The notes under the pieces are model-generated. The model saw nothing but the letters and a program-made list of their open reading frames with translations, had not been told where the DNA came from and searched no databases. Of a stretch of DNA of 64,000 nt, positions 36,653 to 45,647 are shown in pieces. The DNA lies in the NCBI GenBank assembly GCA_964534995.1, contig CAZHSC010000008.1, positions 1 to 64,000 of the forward strand, read 5' to 3'. The first letter of the stretch is position 1. Every line of letters starts with the position of its first letter. Made by a program: the position numbers and the translations under genes. This DNA comes from JAJTFW01 sp964534995 (lineage in GTDB: Bacteria; Bacteroidota; Bacteroidia; AKYH767-A; OLB10).

Positions 36653-38833
36653 ATGACGAGGGGCTCCTCAACGACCTGCACTTCCGGTTATTTAAATTTA
36701 TGCAACAGCAGGTCACTTCTTTTTATGCTGACCCTGTTGCTGGTTTCTTTTCGAAGTATAAGTGCGCAGGAAAACGATTTTTTACAGTTCCTGTACGAGA
36801 GTCCGTCCGTACATGAATTTTTAAACCCACAACTATCAAACCGGCTTCTTCCATTTGCCGGCAACGAAAATGTAAATAAGAAACGGCTGGATCAGGCCAT
36901 TCGGGCTAATAATGACAGAGCTATTATTATAAGCGCAGGAAACCTGGGCCTCCTTTGCCTGAAAAAAGAAGATCCGGGCAGCGCATTGTCTTACTTCACT
37001 CAGTCACTGGAAGCAGCCAGAAGATCCAACAATCAAAAAGCGGCCGGCATCGCACTCATACAATGTGGCTTGGCCGAGCAACAACTGAAGAATTACCCAA
37101 AAGCCCTTTCGCATTACCAGGAAGCACTGCAAATAACTTCAGGCGAAAAGCTTCCTAAAATAAGCGCCTGGGTGCTGGCGCAAAGCGGACAATGCCATGC
37201 CTCCCTGAAGGAACCGGACAAAGCGGAACAGTATTTCAGGAGGGCAGCGAACGCCTATTCAGCCCTGAAAATGAATACCCAGGCCGCGTTTTGTTATAAC
37301 AGCCTGGGCGAAATGCAGCTCCGCCATAATGATTTTAAAATTGCCGGAGAATCTTTTAACAGCGGGTTAAAAATTATCGAACAATCCAAAGAACCTGTCT
37401 TGAAAGCCCTGTTGTACCGCAACCTGGGACTGATTGATTTTAAAAGGGGCCGTTTTGAACCTGCGCTGGAAAATTTTTACAAAAGCCTTCAGCAGGACAA
37501 TCAGCTCATCGTTCATAAACTCGTGAAGGATGCCTACATCCAGTTATTTACCTATTACAGTTTCAGCAATAATTTCACGAAAGCAGATTTTTACCATGAC
37601 CGTTACCGAAGCCTCAAAGATTCGCTGAGCAATGCCAAAAAAAATGCACCGGTGAGCAAAAGCGCTCTGAAAGCGGAACTGGAAGAAAAAGACCGTGTGA
37701 TTGATTTGTTACAAAAGCAATATCAGGAACAAGAGGCATTTAGCAATGCGAAACAGCTCGAGTTGAGTCAGATTATCACCAAAACTGATATTGCATTACA
37801 GGAGAAAGACCAGGCGCTGGAAGAAAAAACAGCGGAAGTGGAACAGCTTACCAGGGAAAAAGCCATTCGCGAAAGAGACCTGGCTCTGAAAGAACTGATG
37901 ATCAATAAACAGAAAAACTTCAGGAATCTGCTGATCCTTTTTTCCGCCAGCGCCTTCCTCTTTATACTGCTGCTGTACAACCGCTATACTTTTAAAAAGA
38001 AATCGAACGTTAAACTGCAACAATCCAATACCGAACTGGAAGACACCCTGAAAAGGCTCCATGCCACACAGGATCAACTGGTGCAGAGCGAAAAAATGGC
38101 CTCATTGGGACAGCTAACGGCAGGCATTGCCCATGAAATTCAGAACCCCCTGAATTTCGTTAATAATTTCTCGGAAGGCGCCCTTGAAATTATTGATGAA
38201 TTTGTCAATGCTTCCGACCCGGATGAACAACGTGAGCTTGCAGGAGAACTTAAAAACAGCCTGGCCAAAATCCATGAACACGGCAGGCGGGCCGAAAAAA
38301 TTGTGAAAAGCATGCTGCAGCACAGCAGGCAAGGCTCCGACGAAAAAGAAGCGGCGGATATCAACGCCTTACTTCATGATGCCGTAAACCTTGCCTATCA
38401 TGGCATGCGGGCCACACACAAAGACTTTCAGTGCGCGATAGAAGAGCGCCTCCAAAAAGAACTTCCCAAAACGCTGGTGGTACAACAGGATATCAACCGC
38501 GTATTCCTGAATATTGCCAATAACGCCTTTTACGCTATGCGGGAGAAGGCAATCAAGGACAAGTCGGTGAAAAGCGTATTGCATATCTCCACACAAAAAA
38601 AGGAAAATGGCATTGAAGTAAGGATCAGGGATAACGGTCCGGGAATACCGAAAAAAGTAGCAGCCAGGATCTTTGAACCTTTCTTTACCACCAAACCCAG
38701 CGGGCAGGGTACCGGCCTCGGACTGAGCATGAGTTTTGATATTATTCAGAAACAACACCAGGGAAAACTGGAACTCGACAGCCGTGAAAACGAGTATACG
38801 GAATTTATCATCACACTGCCCCTCACTTCGTAA
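36653..38833 (+). CDS. TPR-repeat sensor histidine kinase
   Basis: 726 residues. A signal or anchor segment (LLFMLTLLLVSFRSISAQ, about 22-40) precedes at least five TPR repeats (about 90-320). A coiled coil (EEKDRVIDLLQKQYQEQE onward) leads to a membrane helix near 425-445 (NLLILFSASAFLFILLLY). The cytoplasmic part has a HisKA domain with the phospho-His in LGQLTAGIAHEIQNPLNF, then an HATPase domain with N box (FLNIANNAFYAM), G1 (RDNGPGIP) and G2 (GQGTGLGLSMSF). The TPRs would face the periplasm. The receiver gene follows after 12 bases, so it is the likely partner. An ATG at 36725 is an alternative start. Confidence 0.9.
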   Translation: MTRGSSTTCTSGYLNLCNSRSLLFMLTLLLVSFRSISAQENDFLQFLYESPSVHEFLNPQLSNRLLPFAGNENVNKKRLDQAIRANNDRAIIISAGNLGLLCLKKEDPGSALSYFTQSLEAARRSNNQKAAGIALIQCGLAEQQLKNYPKALSHYQEALQITSGEKLPKISAWVLAQSGQCHASLKEPDKAEQYFRRAANAYSALKMNTQAAFCYNSLGEMQLRHNDFKIAGESFNSGLKIIEQSKEPVLKALLYRNLGLIDFKRGRFEPALENFYKSLQQDNQLIVHKLVKDAYIQLFTYYSFSNNFTKADFYHDRYRSLKDSLSNAKKNAPVSKSALKAELEEKDRVIDLLQKQYQEQEAFSNAKQLELSQIITKTDIALQEKDQALEEKTAEVEQLTREKAIRERDLALKELMINKQKNFRNLLILFSASAFLFILLLYNRYTFKKKSNVKLQQSNTELEDTLKRLHATQDQLVQSEKMASLGQLTAGIAHEIQNPLNFVNNFSEGALEIIDEFVNASDPDEQRELAGELKNSLAKIHEHGRRAEKIVKSMLQHSRQGSDEKEAADINALLHDAVNLAYHGMRATHKDFQCAIEERLQKELPKTLVVQQDINRVFLNIANNAFYAMREKAIKDKSVKSVLHISTQKKENGIEVRIRDNGPGIPKKVAARIFEPFFTTKPSGQGTGLGLSMSFDIIQKQHQGKLELDSRENEYTEFIITLPLTS

Positions 38834-38845
38834 TACATTTCATCC

Positions 38846-39232
38846 ATGCCATTGAAAGTACTGATTGTTGACGATGAAAAAGATGTTGAAATGCTCTTCC
38901 GTCAACGCTTTCGCAAAGCATTAAAAGAAAATCTCCTGGAACTTGAATTCGCATTTTCGGGCGAGGATGCTTTGCAGGTGCTCAGCCTTCCCGGGCGTCC
39001 TGAATTTGCCCTGATACTTTCCGACATCAATATGCCGGGCATGTCGGGTTTTGAATTGCTGGAAAAAATAAAAAGCAGGTTTCCGGACCTTAAAGTCATA
39101 ATGATATCGGCATACGGTGACGATGAACATCAGCAGAAAGCCAAGGCGCTGGGCGCAGATGACTTTATCTCAAAACCTGTCAATTTCAGGGAACTTGAAG
39201 TCCGTCTGAATATATTTCCCGGAGATCGATGA
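38846..39232 (+). CDS. Single-domain response regulator (receiver only)
   Basis: 128 residues, one receiver domain and no output domain. Acidic pocket DD at 9-10, phospho-acceptor D60 in LILSDINMPGMSG, Ser/Thr position in VIMISAYGDD, Lys in FISKPVNF. It opens with a sequence (VDDEKDVEMLFRQRFRK) nearly the same as the N-terminal receiver of the hybrid kinase downstream, so the two are recent paralogues. It sits 12 bases after the TPR kinase, its presumed phosphodonor, and probably acts by protein contact. Confidence 0.9.
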   Translation: MPLKVLIVDDEKDVEMLFRQRFRKALKENLLELEFAFSGEDALQVLSLPGRPEFALILSDINMPGMSGFELLEKIKSRFPDLKVIMISAYGDDEHQQKAKALGADDFISKPVNFRELEVRLNIFPGDR

Positions 39233-39248
39233 GAAAAGCTGAAAGACC

Positions 39249-39914
39249 ATGTACCGTTTCATAACACACCGCCTTAGCGCCGGGTTGTTTGTGCTGCTGT
39301 TTCAGGTAACGGCCACCTGCGCTCAAAAAGGAGTACAACTGCTCAATACCAGCCTCAGTAAACCCCATGAGGCGGTCATGTATACAGGTGTTTTTAACCA
39401 TATCGTTGTGAAAGGGGATGTACCCGGTAAACACCTGTTGCTGGAAAGAAGCGGCGGGCCTCTCGAAATGAGAGCCGGCACCGCCATCAGGACCAAATTA
39501 TTTTACAAGGAACCCGGAACAGATACCCTCCGGCTATATGCGGGCGACAGTCTTATTATTGAAAAAATTTATACCATCCGCACCTTAGGACCGGCTGCGG
39601 CCTCCCTGAAAAATAACCGCGACAGCCTGGTAAGTACCGAAGCAATACTGGAAGCCAACGAACTGGAAGTTTACTTTGTGAATTCCCTGTATAAACCCAT
39701 TCCGGCTAACCGGGGTTGTACTGTGGAAATATACAATGCCCAACAGAAAAAAGTTATTAGCCTGCGACTGGCGGATAAGATCTTTACGGATGAATTCCGA
39801 AAGGAGCTAATGAAAGCCGGAAGCGGCTTCCGGATTGTGTTCAGCAATATCAACTGCCTCCTGAACCAGAAAACCATACCGGACATTAAGCCTTTGTCCC
39901 TGTATATAAAATGA
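39249..39914 (+). CDS. Secreted protein resembling the C-terminal domains of GldM
   Basis: 221 residues with a signal peptide (RLSAGLFVLLFQVTATCAQ, ending about 26). The mature part resembles the C-terminal periplasmic domains of GldM, the T9SS/gliding motor protein. MYTGVFNHIVVKGDVPG recalls GldM's (Y)xGxxNPxxVxxPG strand. YTIRTLGPAAASLKN followed by STEAILEANELEVYF recalls its FRIKGIPxPxxxx linker and DFDF segment. FRKELMKAGSGFRIVFSNI matches a closing helix plus strand. The membrane anchor and N-terminal part of GldM are absent. It sits inside the phosphorelay cluster, 16 bases after the receiver gene. The assignment is by eye and needs a profile search. Confidence 0.5.
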   Translation: MYRFITHRLSAGLFVLLFQVTATCAQKGVQLLNTSLSKPHEAVMYTGVFNHIVVKGDVPGKHLLLERSGGPLEMRAGTAIRTKLFYKEPGTDTLRLYAGDSLIIEKIYTIRTLGPAAASLKNNRDSLVSTEAILEANELEVYFVNSLYKPIPANRGCTVEIYNAQQKKVISLRLADKIFTDEFRKELMKAGSGFRIVFSNINCLLNQKTIPDIKPLSLYIK

Positions 39915-40058
39915 AAGCACATGTACCGGATACGAGTAAAACGCGGATTGACAAAACCAATATTAATATTTACATTAGCCTGATGCATCACCCTGTTTAC
40001 AAGGAACGAAGGCATCATTGAAAATAAATTAATTACACTTACCCATAAAACCATTCTC

Positions 40059-41636
40059 ATGCCATCATCCATGCATATTCTTTTTGTTGACGACGAGCCG
40101 GATCTGGAAGTCCTGGTAAGGCAGCGATTCCGCAAACATGTAAAAGAGGGGAATTTTCAGCTGAGTTTTGCTAACAACGGGGCGGAGGCGCTCCGCAAAC
40201 TCAGCGAAGACCAAAGCATAGGCATTGTGGTAACCGACATCAATATGCCGGTGATGGATGGCCTTACTTTTCTGAATGAACTCAAGTCCATTCAACGGCC
40301 CACCCGGGCTATTGTAGCCTCGGCCTACGGCGACATGGGCAATATACGAACCGCCATGAATCGCGGCGCCTATGATTTCGTTACCAAACCCATTGACTTC
40401 GGCGACCTGGAAACGACGCTGCAGAAAACCATCAGCGACCTGCAGCAGTTAATAGAAGGAATGGAGGCCAAAGAAAACCTCAACCAGGCCATGGAAGAAA
40501 GGGAAATCGCCTTGCAAAGTGCCGCCTTCAAACAGCAATTTCTTGCCAACATGAGCCATGAGATCAGGACCCCTTTAAACGCAGTGGTTGGAATGACCAA
40601 TCTGCTCCTGGATAAAGGCCCGCGTGAAGATCAGTTGCGCTACCTCAATGCCATGCGGCAGGCAAGCAGGAACCTGCTCAACATCATCAACGACATTCTT
40701 GACATTTCAAAAATTGAAGCCGGAAAAATATTACTCGAGGAAATCGATTTCGACCTTGCCGAAACTGTCGACGGCGTTTATCAGACGCTGCACCTTCGCG
40801 CGGAAGAGAAAAAACTAAAGCTGGTATATGCCATTGCTGATGATGTGCCAAAATGGATCAAAGGGGATCCCACGCGCTTAACCCAAATACTGATTAACCT
40901 TACCGGTAACGCGATCAAGTTTACGCCGGAAGAGGGAACCGTTACCATCCGTGTCACGAAAGAAAGCGGAACAGATCCTGTCTGGATAAAGTTTGAAGTA
41001 GAAGACACGGGCATTGGAATCGCCGCTGACCAGATTCATAAAATCTTCGAAAGTTTTTCGCAGGAAAACAGTGAGACCACCCGGAAATTCGGAGGTACCG
41101 GACTTGGATTAACCATCAGCAAACAACTGGTGGAACTGCAGGGCGGTTCTTTGCAGGTGAAGAGCACCAAAGGGGTAGGTACCATCTTCTGGTTTATGAT
41201 ACCTTACGCCATTGGCCAGGCTGTGGAAAAAAAGGACATGCATGACACGGAAACAAAACTCCGCCCCATTACGGTATTGCTGGCTGAGGACCAGCCGATG
41301 AACCAGATGGTGGCCATTGACACGTTGGAAAGCATGTTTGAAGGCATCACTATTGATGTGGCCAATAACGGACAGGAAGCGGTGGATAAAGCAACGCAGC
41401 AGAAGTATGACCTTATATTCATGGATGTTCATATGCCTGTGAAAGACGGCTATACCGCTACCAAAGAAATCAGGATGGAAGGCAGCCTGAATTCAAAAAC
41501 ACCCATACTGGCCCTTACCGCAAATGCCGTGCGGGAAGAAATCGATAAATGCCTTGAATCCGGTATGAACAGACACCTCGCCAAACCCTTCGAGCCGGAA
41601 AAACTGAAGCAAACAGTGATTGAACTGGCAGGATAA
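40059..41636 (+). CDS. Hybrid histidine kinase, receiver-HisKA-HATPase-receiver
   Basis: 525 residues, no membrane segment, so cytoplasmic. Domain order: receiver 1 (about 1-125, D in IVVTDINMPVMDG), a coiled linker, HisKA (His in NMSHEIRTPLNAVVGM, about 168), HATPase (N box LTQILINLTGNAIKF, G1 VEDTGIGIAADQ, G2 GGTGLGLTIS), receiver 2 (about 400-520, D in IFMDVHMPVKDG). Receiver 1 resembles the stand-alone receiver upstream. The layout suggests it takes phosphate in through receiver 1 or senses internally, then passes it through receiver 2 to the Hpt protein encoded 121 bases downstream. Confidence 0.9.
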   Translation: MPSSMHILFVDDEPDLEVLVRQRFRKHVKEGNFQLSFANNGAEALRKLSEDQSIGIVVTDINMPVMDGLTFLNELKSIQRPTRAIVASAYGDMGNIRTAMNRGAYDFVTKPIDFGDLETTLQKTISDLQQLIEGMEAKENLNQAMEEREIALQSAAFKQQFLANMSHEIRTPLNAVVGMTNLLLDKGPREDQLRYLNAMRQASRNLLNIINDILDISKIEAGKILLEEIDFDLAETVDGVYQTLHLRAEEKKLKLVYAIADDVPKWIKGDPTRLTQILINLTGNAIKFTPEEGTVTIRVTKESGTDPVWIKFEVEDTGIGIAADQIHKIFESFSQENSETTRKFGGTGLGLTISKQLVELQGGSLQVKSTKGVGTIFWFMIPYAIGQAVEKKDMHDTETKLRPITVLLAEDQPMNQMVAIDTLESMFEGITIDVANNGQEAVDKATQQKYDLIFMDVHMPVKDGYTATKEIRMEGSLNSKTPILALTANAVREEIDKCLESGMNRHLAKPFEPEKLKQTVIELAG

Positions 41637-41757
41637 TGCAAGCGCAATCTATCCAATACCATGGCTTCCTGCCGGAAATAACTATTGATAAACGGCAAAG
41701 AAAGCCCTGACACCCCATCTGGTTTTATGATATCTCAAAATAATATACTTTTACGGC

Positions 41758-42120
41758 ATGGACCAAAGTTCCCCAATTACCGACCTCAGCTACCTGCGCA
41801 GCCTCACAGGAGGGGCAAACGATAAGATGATAAAATATATCCGTATGTTTTTGACGGGGGCCCCAACCAGCATTCAGCAAATGGAATTATACACCATGAG
41901 CAAGGACTGGTCAGGACTCCGACAAACCGCCCACGCGCTGAAACCGCAGTTGGGTTATTTTGGCGCCAAGGGACCGGAAGAACTGGTGAAAACCATTGAA
42001 AAGATCGCGGGGGATCAGTCAAATCTTGAACGCCTTCCGGAACAGATTGAAAATTTTAAAAAACAATATGAAATTATCAGCATTGAACTTGAACAGGCGC
42101 TGAAAGATTTAGGCAATTAA
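41758..42120 (+). CDS. Histidine phosphotransfer (Hpt) protein
   Basis: 120 residues, all-helical. The Hpt signature is present with the phospho-His at H59 in LRQTAHALKPQLGYFG. Such proteins shuttle phosphate between receivers. The start is close to a TACTTTTA at 41746-41753, one mismatch from the -7 consensus, so this gene and the next may have their own promoter as well as read-through. The next gene follows after 8 bases. It is the likely intermediate between the hybrid kinase and the membrane receiver protein. Confidence 0.85.
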   Translation: MDQSSPITDLSYLRSLTGGANDKMIKYIRMFLTGAPTSIQQMELYTMSKDWSGLRQTAHALKPQLGYFGAKGPEELVKTIEKIAGDQSNLERLPEQIENFKKQYEIISIELEQALKDLGN

Positions 42121-42128
42121 TATTCGTT

Positions 42129-42650
42129 ATGGCAGAGAAAACGCTAATTTACATCGTCGACGATGAACCGATGCAACGGGAATTGCTGAAGGACCACCTC
42201 GAAAAAATGTCGTCCTATGAACTGCATGCTTTTCCAACAGGTGAAGAATGCCTGGCCGCTTCTCAGGTGAGAATTCCTTCCATTGTTTTTCTCGACTATA
42301 ACCTGAACTCACAGGTGAGGGACGCGATGGATGGAATTGATATTTTAAAGGAGCTTAAAAAGATCAGCCCGGAGATAGAAGTGGTGATGATATCCGGCCA
42401 GGACCAGATTGAAGTAGCCGTAAACACCATGAAATATGGCGCTTTTGATTATATTGTAAAAGGTGAAGGCGCCTTTTTAAGGGCTGAAAAAACAGTGTTT
42501 AATATTTACCGGTACCATAAAATGGCGGGCGATGCCAGCCGTTATAAAAAACTTATGGTATTTTTTGGCATAGGCATGCTCGTTATGATTGCCGTGGTCA
42601 TTTACCTTCAGACGCAGGGGCATATCAAGTCCAGCCCCGGCTGGTATTAA
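42129..42650 (+). CDS. Response regulator with a C-terminal membrane helix
   Basis: 173 residues. A receiver domain (about 1-125, DD at 11-12, D56 in VFLDYNLNSQVRDAMDG, Ser position in VVMISGQD, Lys in DYIVKGEG) is followed by a basic linker and one membrane helix (VFFGIGMLVMIAVVIYLQ, about 145-162). There is no DNA-binding or enzymatic output domain. Receiver modules tethered by a C-terminal helix are uncommon. It is the last gene of the cluster, 8 bases after the Hpt gene, so it may be the terminal acceptor acting at the inner membrane. Confidence 0.85.
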   Translation: MAEKTLIYIVDDEPMQRELLKDHLEKMSSYELHAFPTGEECLAASQVRIPSIVFLDYNLNSQVRDAMDGIDILKELKKISPEIEVVMISGQDQIEVAVNTMKYGAFDYIVKGEGAFLRAEKTVFNIYRYHKMAGDASRYKKLMVFFGIGMLVMIAVVIYLQTQGHIKSSPGWY

Positions 42651-42799
42651 ACCGCAGCGCATAATTGCCGCACCCATCAGATCTCCTTTATCGGGACTGC
42701 CGGCACATGGCAAGCACCCTTCCGGGCGGCGGAATACAGCATATAAGCTATAAAAATTTATACTCCGGCACCCTTTGTGTTTTCCTTCTATGCAGACCC

Positions 42800-44071
42800 T
42801 CAGGCATGAAGCCCTACATAGATAAACGCACCTGCCAGGTAACCCATGAGGGCGTAAAAACTAATTTTTTTAAGGTACCAGATAAATGATATTTTTTCCA
42901 TACCCATCACCGCCACCCCCGCTGCAGAACCAATGATAAGGACACTTCCTCCGGTTCCCGCGCAGTAAGCCATATATTCCCATAAAAAATTATCCATCGG
43001 ATACGTAGCAAGGTCATACATTCCCATACTGGCCGCTACCAGCGGTACGTTGTCCACGATGGCAGACAACAACCCAATGCCGGTCACGATGGCCGTGAGG
43101 CTTCCCACCTTTTCATCCATCAGAGTGGCCAGGTGTTGCAGTATGTGCGTGCCTTCCAGCGCTCCGATGGCAAGTAAGATGCCCAGGAAGAACAGCACAC
43201 TTTGTGTGTCGATGCGTTGCAGGGCCCTGCTCACCGAATAGTATTCCTTTTTGTCGTCCTCTTTACCACGATGGATAAATTCAATGATGGCCCACATGGC
43301 GCCAAGGCCGAAGAGGATGCCCATAAACGGCGGCAGGTGCGTCACCGTTTTGAAGACCGGCACAAATAACAGCGCAGCTACGCCAACAAAGAAAACTGTG
43401 TTGCGCTCCTGGCGGGTGGTGGCGGTAACTTTTTCTTCCGCAACGGAACCCTGTTCCAGTTTGCCTTTCATTCTTTTTCCGGCAACCATTAATGGTATAA
43501 GGAGGCATACCACGGAGGGCAGGAAAACGGTACGGATAATATTTCCCGCGCTCACCTGCCCGCCTATCCAAAGCATGGTAGTAGTTACATCACCAATGGG
43601 TGACCATGCGCCTCCCGCGTTGGCAGCGATCACAATCATGCCCGCAAACATCATCCGGTCTTCCTGATCAGGCAGGAGCTTACGCACCAGCGACACCATG
43701 ACAATGGAGGTGGTGAGGTTATCCAATACCGCCGACAGAAAAAAGGCGAGCCAGCATACAATCCACAAGAGGCGCGATTTGTCACGTGTACGGATTACCG
43801 AAGTAATAAGGCTGAACCCGTCATGGGCATCGATCAGCTCTACGATGGTCATGGCGGCCAGTAGAAAGAAAAGGATACCCGCCGCTCCGCTCAGGTGATG
43901 TTCCAGCGCCGCTTCCACCGTATGGCTTTCGCCCGGGCTCATCAGGATCCAGGCCGTCCATACCAGCACCCCGGTAAGCAGGGCGGATGCCGATTTATTG
44001 ATTTTCAAAGGGTGTTCCCCGATTATCATCAGGTACCCAATTATAAAGATGCTTATAATGACTGTTTCCAT
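42800..44071 (-). CDS. nhaD: Sodium:proton antiporter, NhaD type
   Basis: 423 residues, about 11-12 membrane helices, inner membrane. The NhaD family is recognised by NAGGAWSPIGDVTTTMLW near residue 150, SAVLDNLTTSIVMVSLVRK earlier, and LLSAIVDNVPLVAASMGMY plus GTGGSVLIIGSAAGVAVMG late. It exchanges Na+ or Li+ for H+ and supports pH and sodium homeostasis. It is divergent from the amino-acid permease pair. TTACTTTG in the 112-base divergent spacer is close to a -7 element on this strand. Confidence 0.9.
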   Translation of the reverse strand: METVIISIFIIGYLMIIGEHPLKINKSASALLTGVLVWTAWILMSPGESHTVEAALEHHLSGAAGILFFLLAAMTIVELIDAHDGFSLITSVIRTRDKSRLLWIVCWLAFFLSAVLDNLTTSIVMVSLVRKLLPDQEDRMMFAGMIVIAANAGGAWSPIGDVTTTMLWIGGQVSAGNIIRTVFLPSVVCLLIPLMVAGKRMKGKLEQGSVAEEKVTATTRQERNTVFFVGVAALLFVPVFKTVTHLPPFMGILFGLGAMWAIIEFIHRGKEDDKKEYYSVSRALQRIDTQSVLFFLGILLAIGALEGTHILQHLATLMDEKVGSLTAIVTGIGLLSAIVDNVPLVAASMGMYDLATYPMDNFLWEYMAYCAGTGGSVLIIGSAAGVAVMGMEKISFIWYLKKISFYALMGYLAGAFIYVGLHA

Positions 44072-44154
44072 TTCTGCTCTGTGGCAAAGTAAGCGGAAAT
44101 TGCCGAAGTATGAATATTAATACGCCCCGATTTTTTTGAATCATGATTAAATTG

Positions 44155-44162
44155 TAGGTTTG
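44155..44162 (+). promoter_or_regulatory. -7 element TAGGTTTG upstream of the permease pair
   Basis: This is an exact TAnnTTTG match ending 22 bases before the ATG at 44184. A TTTG lies at 44135-44138 in roughly the -33 position. Confidence 0.6.
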
Positions 44163-44183
44163 TTGTTCAACCTGAAACATCTT

Positions 44184-45647
44184 ATGGCCAAATCAATCTT
44201 TACCACCAAGTCCATGGTACGCCTCATGAGCGAATCCAAGGGGGAATATGACGGTGAACACACCTTAAAACGCACTCTTGGAAAATCAAACCTGATTATG
44301 CTGGGCATTGGGGCCATTATCGGAGCCGGAATCTTTGTGCTTACCGGTGCCGCCGCTTCGCAGCATGCAGGACCTGCCGTTGTCATCTCCTTTGTTATTG
44401 CAGGCGTGGCCTGCGCCTTTGCCGGACTTTGTTATTCGGAGTTTGCATCCATGATCCCTATCGCGGGTTCCGCTTATACGTATGCCTATGCCACGCTCGG
44501 TGAATTTATCGCCTGGATTATCGGCTGGGACCTGATCCTTGAATATCTATTCGGGGCCAGTACAGTTGCCGTGGGCTGGTCGGGATATGTGGTAAGTTTC
44601 ATGAAAGATTTCGGCATTGTCATCCCCGAAAGCCTGTCAAGTGCGCCGATATCCTATGATGCCGCCAATCATACCTATGCGGCTACGGGGGCATTTTTGA
44701 ACCTTCCCGCTATGGCCATTGTTGGCATCATGACCTGGCTGCTGGTGGTTGGGATTAAAGAGTCAGCAAACTTTAACAACATCATTGTTGTGGTAAAGGT
44801 TATGGTTATTATGTTGTTTATCTTTTTGGGATGGAAATATATTAATCCTGCCAACTGGACCCCGTTCATCCCCGAAAATACCGGCAACTTCGGTGAATTC
44901 GGCTGGAGCGGAGTGGTAAGGGCGGCAGGTATTATTTTCTTCGCATATATCGGCTTTGACGCTGTTTCAACCGCCGCGCAGGAAGCGAAAAATCCGCAAA
45001 AAGACATGCCCTGGGGAATTTTAGGGTCGCTGGTAATATGTACCATCATTTATATTCTGGTAGGGTTAGTGATGACCGGCATTGTTCCCTATTTGGAACT
45101 GAACGACCCGGCGCCGATAGCGGTGGCCATCAATGCAACCGGTGACGGACTCGCCTGGTTAAGGCCACTGATTAAAATCGGGGCTATCGCCGGACTCAGT
45201 TCTGTAATTCTTGTGATGCTTATGGGGCAGCCACGTATATTTTACTCCATGTCAAAAGATGGTTTATTGCCGGCCTCCTTCAGTAAAGTACATCCCAAAT
45301 ACAAAACTCCTCATATCACTACGATTATAACCGGGGGGGTAGCCATGATTGTAGCGGGACTGTTTCCCATTGGATTACTGGGTGAACTGGTGTCCATCGG
45401 AACATTGCTTGCGTTTGTAATTGTGTGCGGAGGCGTTTTAATATTACGCTATAAGCAACCGGATCTGAATCGTCCGTTTAAAACACCATTATTCCCGGCT
45501 GTTCCGGTATTGGGAATCCTGTCTTCCCTGTCGTTAATGTACTTCCTTCCCATTGATACCTGGATACGACTGATCGTATGGATGGGTCTGGGCATCGCCA
45601 TTTATTTTGGTTACAGCAGGCGGCACAGTAAAATCAGTAACCCCTGA
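44184..45647 (+). CDS. APC-family amino acid permease, cationic amino acid transporter-like
   Basis: 487 residues from the ATG at 44184; the ATG at 44160 lies too close to the -7 element. About 12-14 membrane helices. The APC first-helix motif is clear (IMLGIGAIIGAGIFVLTG), as are FAYIGFDAVSTAAQEAKNPQ in helix 6 and LMGQPRIFYSMSKDGLLPA. The layout resembles the CAT subfamily. It imports amino acids or polyamines using an ion gradient; the substrate cannot be read from sequence. The stop codon overlaps the ATG of the next permease (TGATG). Confidence 0.9.
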   Translation: MAKSIFTTKSMVRLMSESKGEYDGEHTLKRTLGKSNLIMLGIGAIIGAGIFVLTGAAASQHAGPAVVISFVIAGVACAFAGLCYSEFASMIPIAGSAYTYAYATLGEFIAWIIGWDLILEYLFGASTVAVGWSGYVVSFMKDFGIVIPESLSSAPISYDAANHTYAATGAFLNLPAMAIVGIMTWLLVVGIKESANFNNIIVVVKVMVIMLFIFLGWKYINPANWTPFIPENTGNFGEFGWSGVVRAAGIIFFAYIGFDAVSTAAQEAKNPQKDMPWGILGSLVICTIIYILVGLVMTGIVPYLELNDPAPIAVAINATGDGLAWLRPLIKIGAIAGLSSVILVMLMGQPRIFYSMSKDGLLPASFSKVHPKYKTPHITTIITGGVAMIVAGLFPIGLLGELVSIGTLLAFVIVCGGVLILRYKQPDLNRPFKTPLFPAVPVLGILSSLSLMYFLPIDTWIRLIVWMGLGIAIYFGYSRRHSKISNP

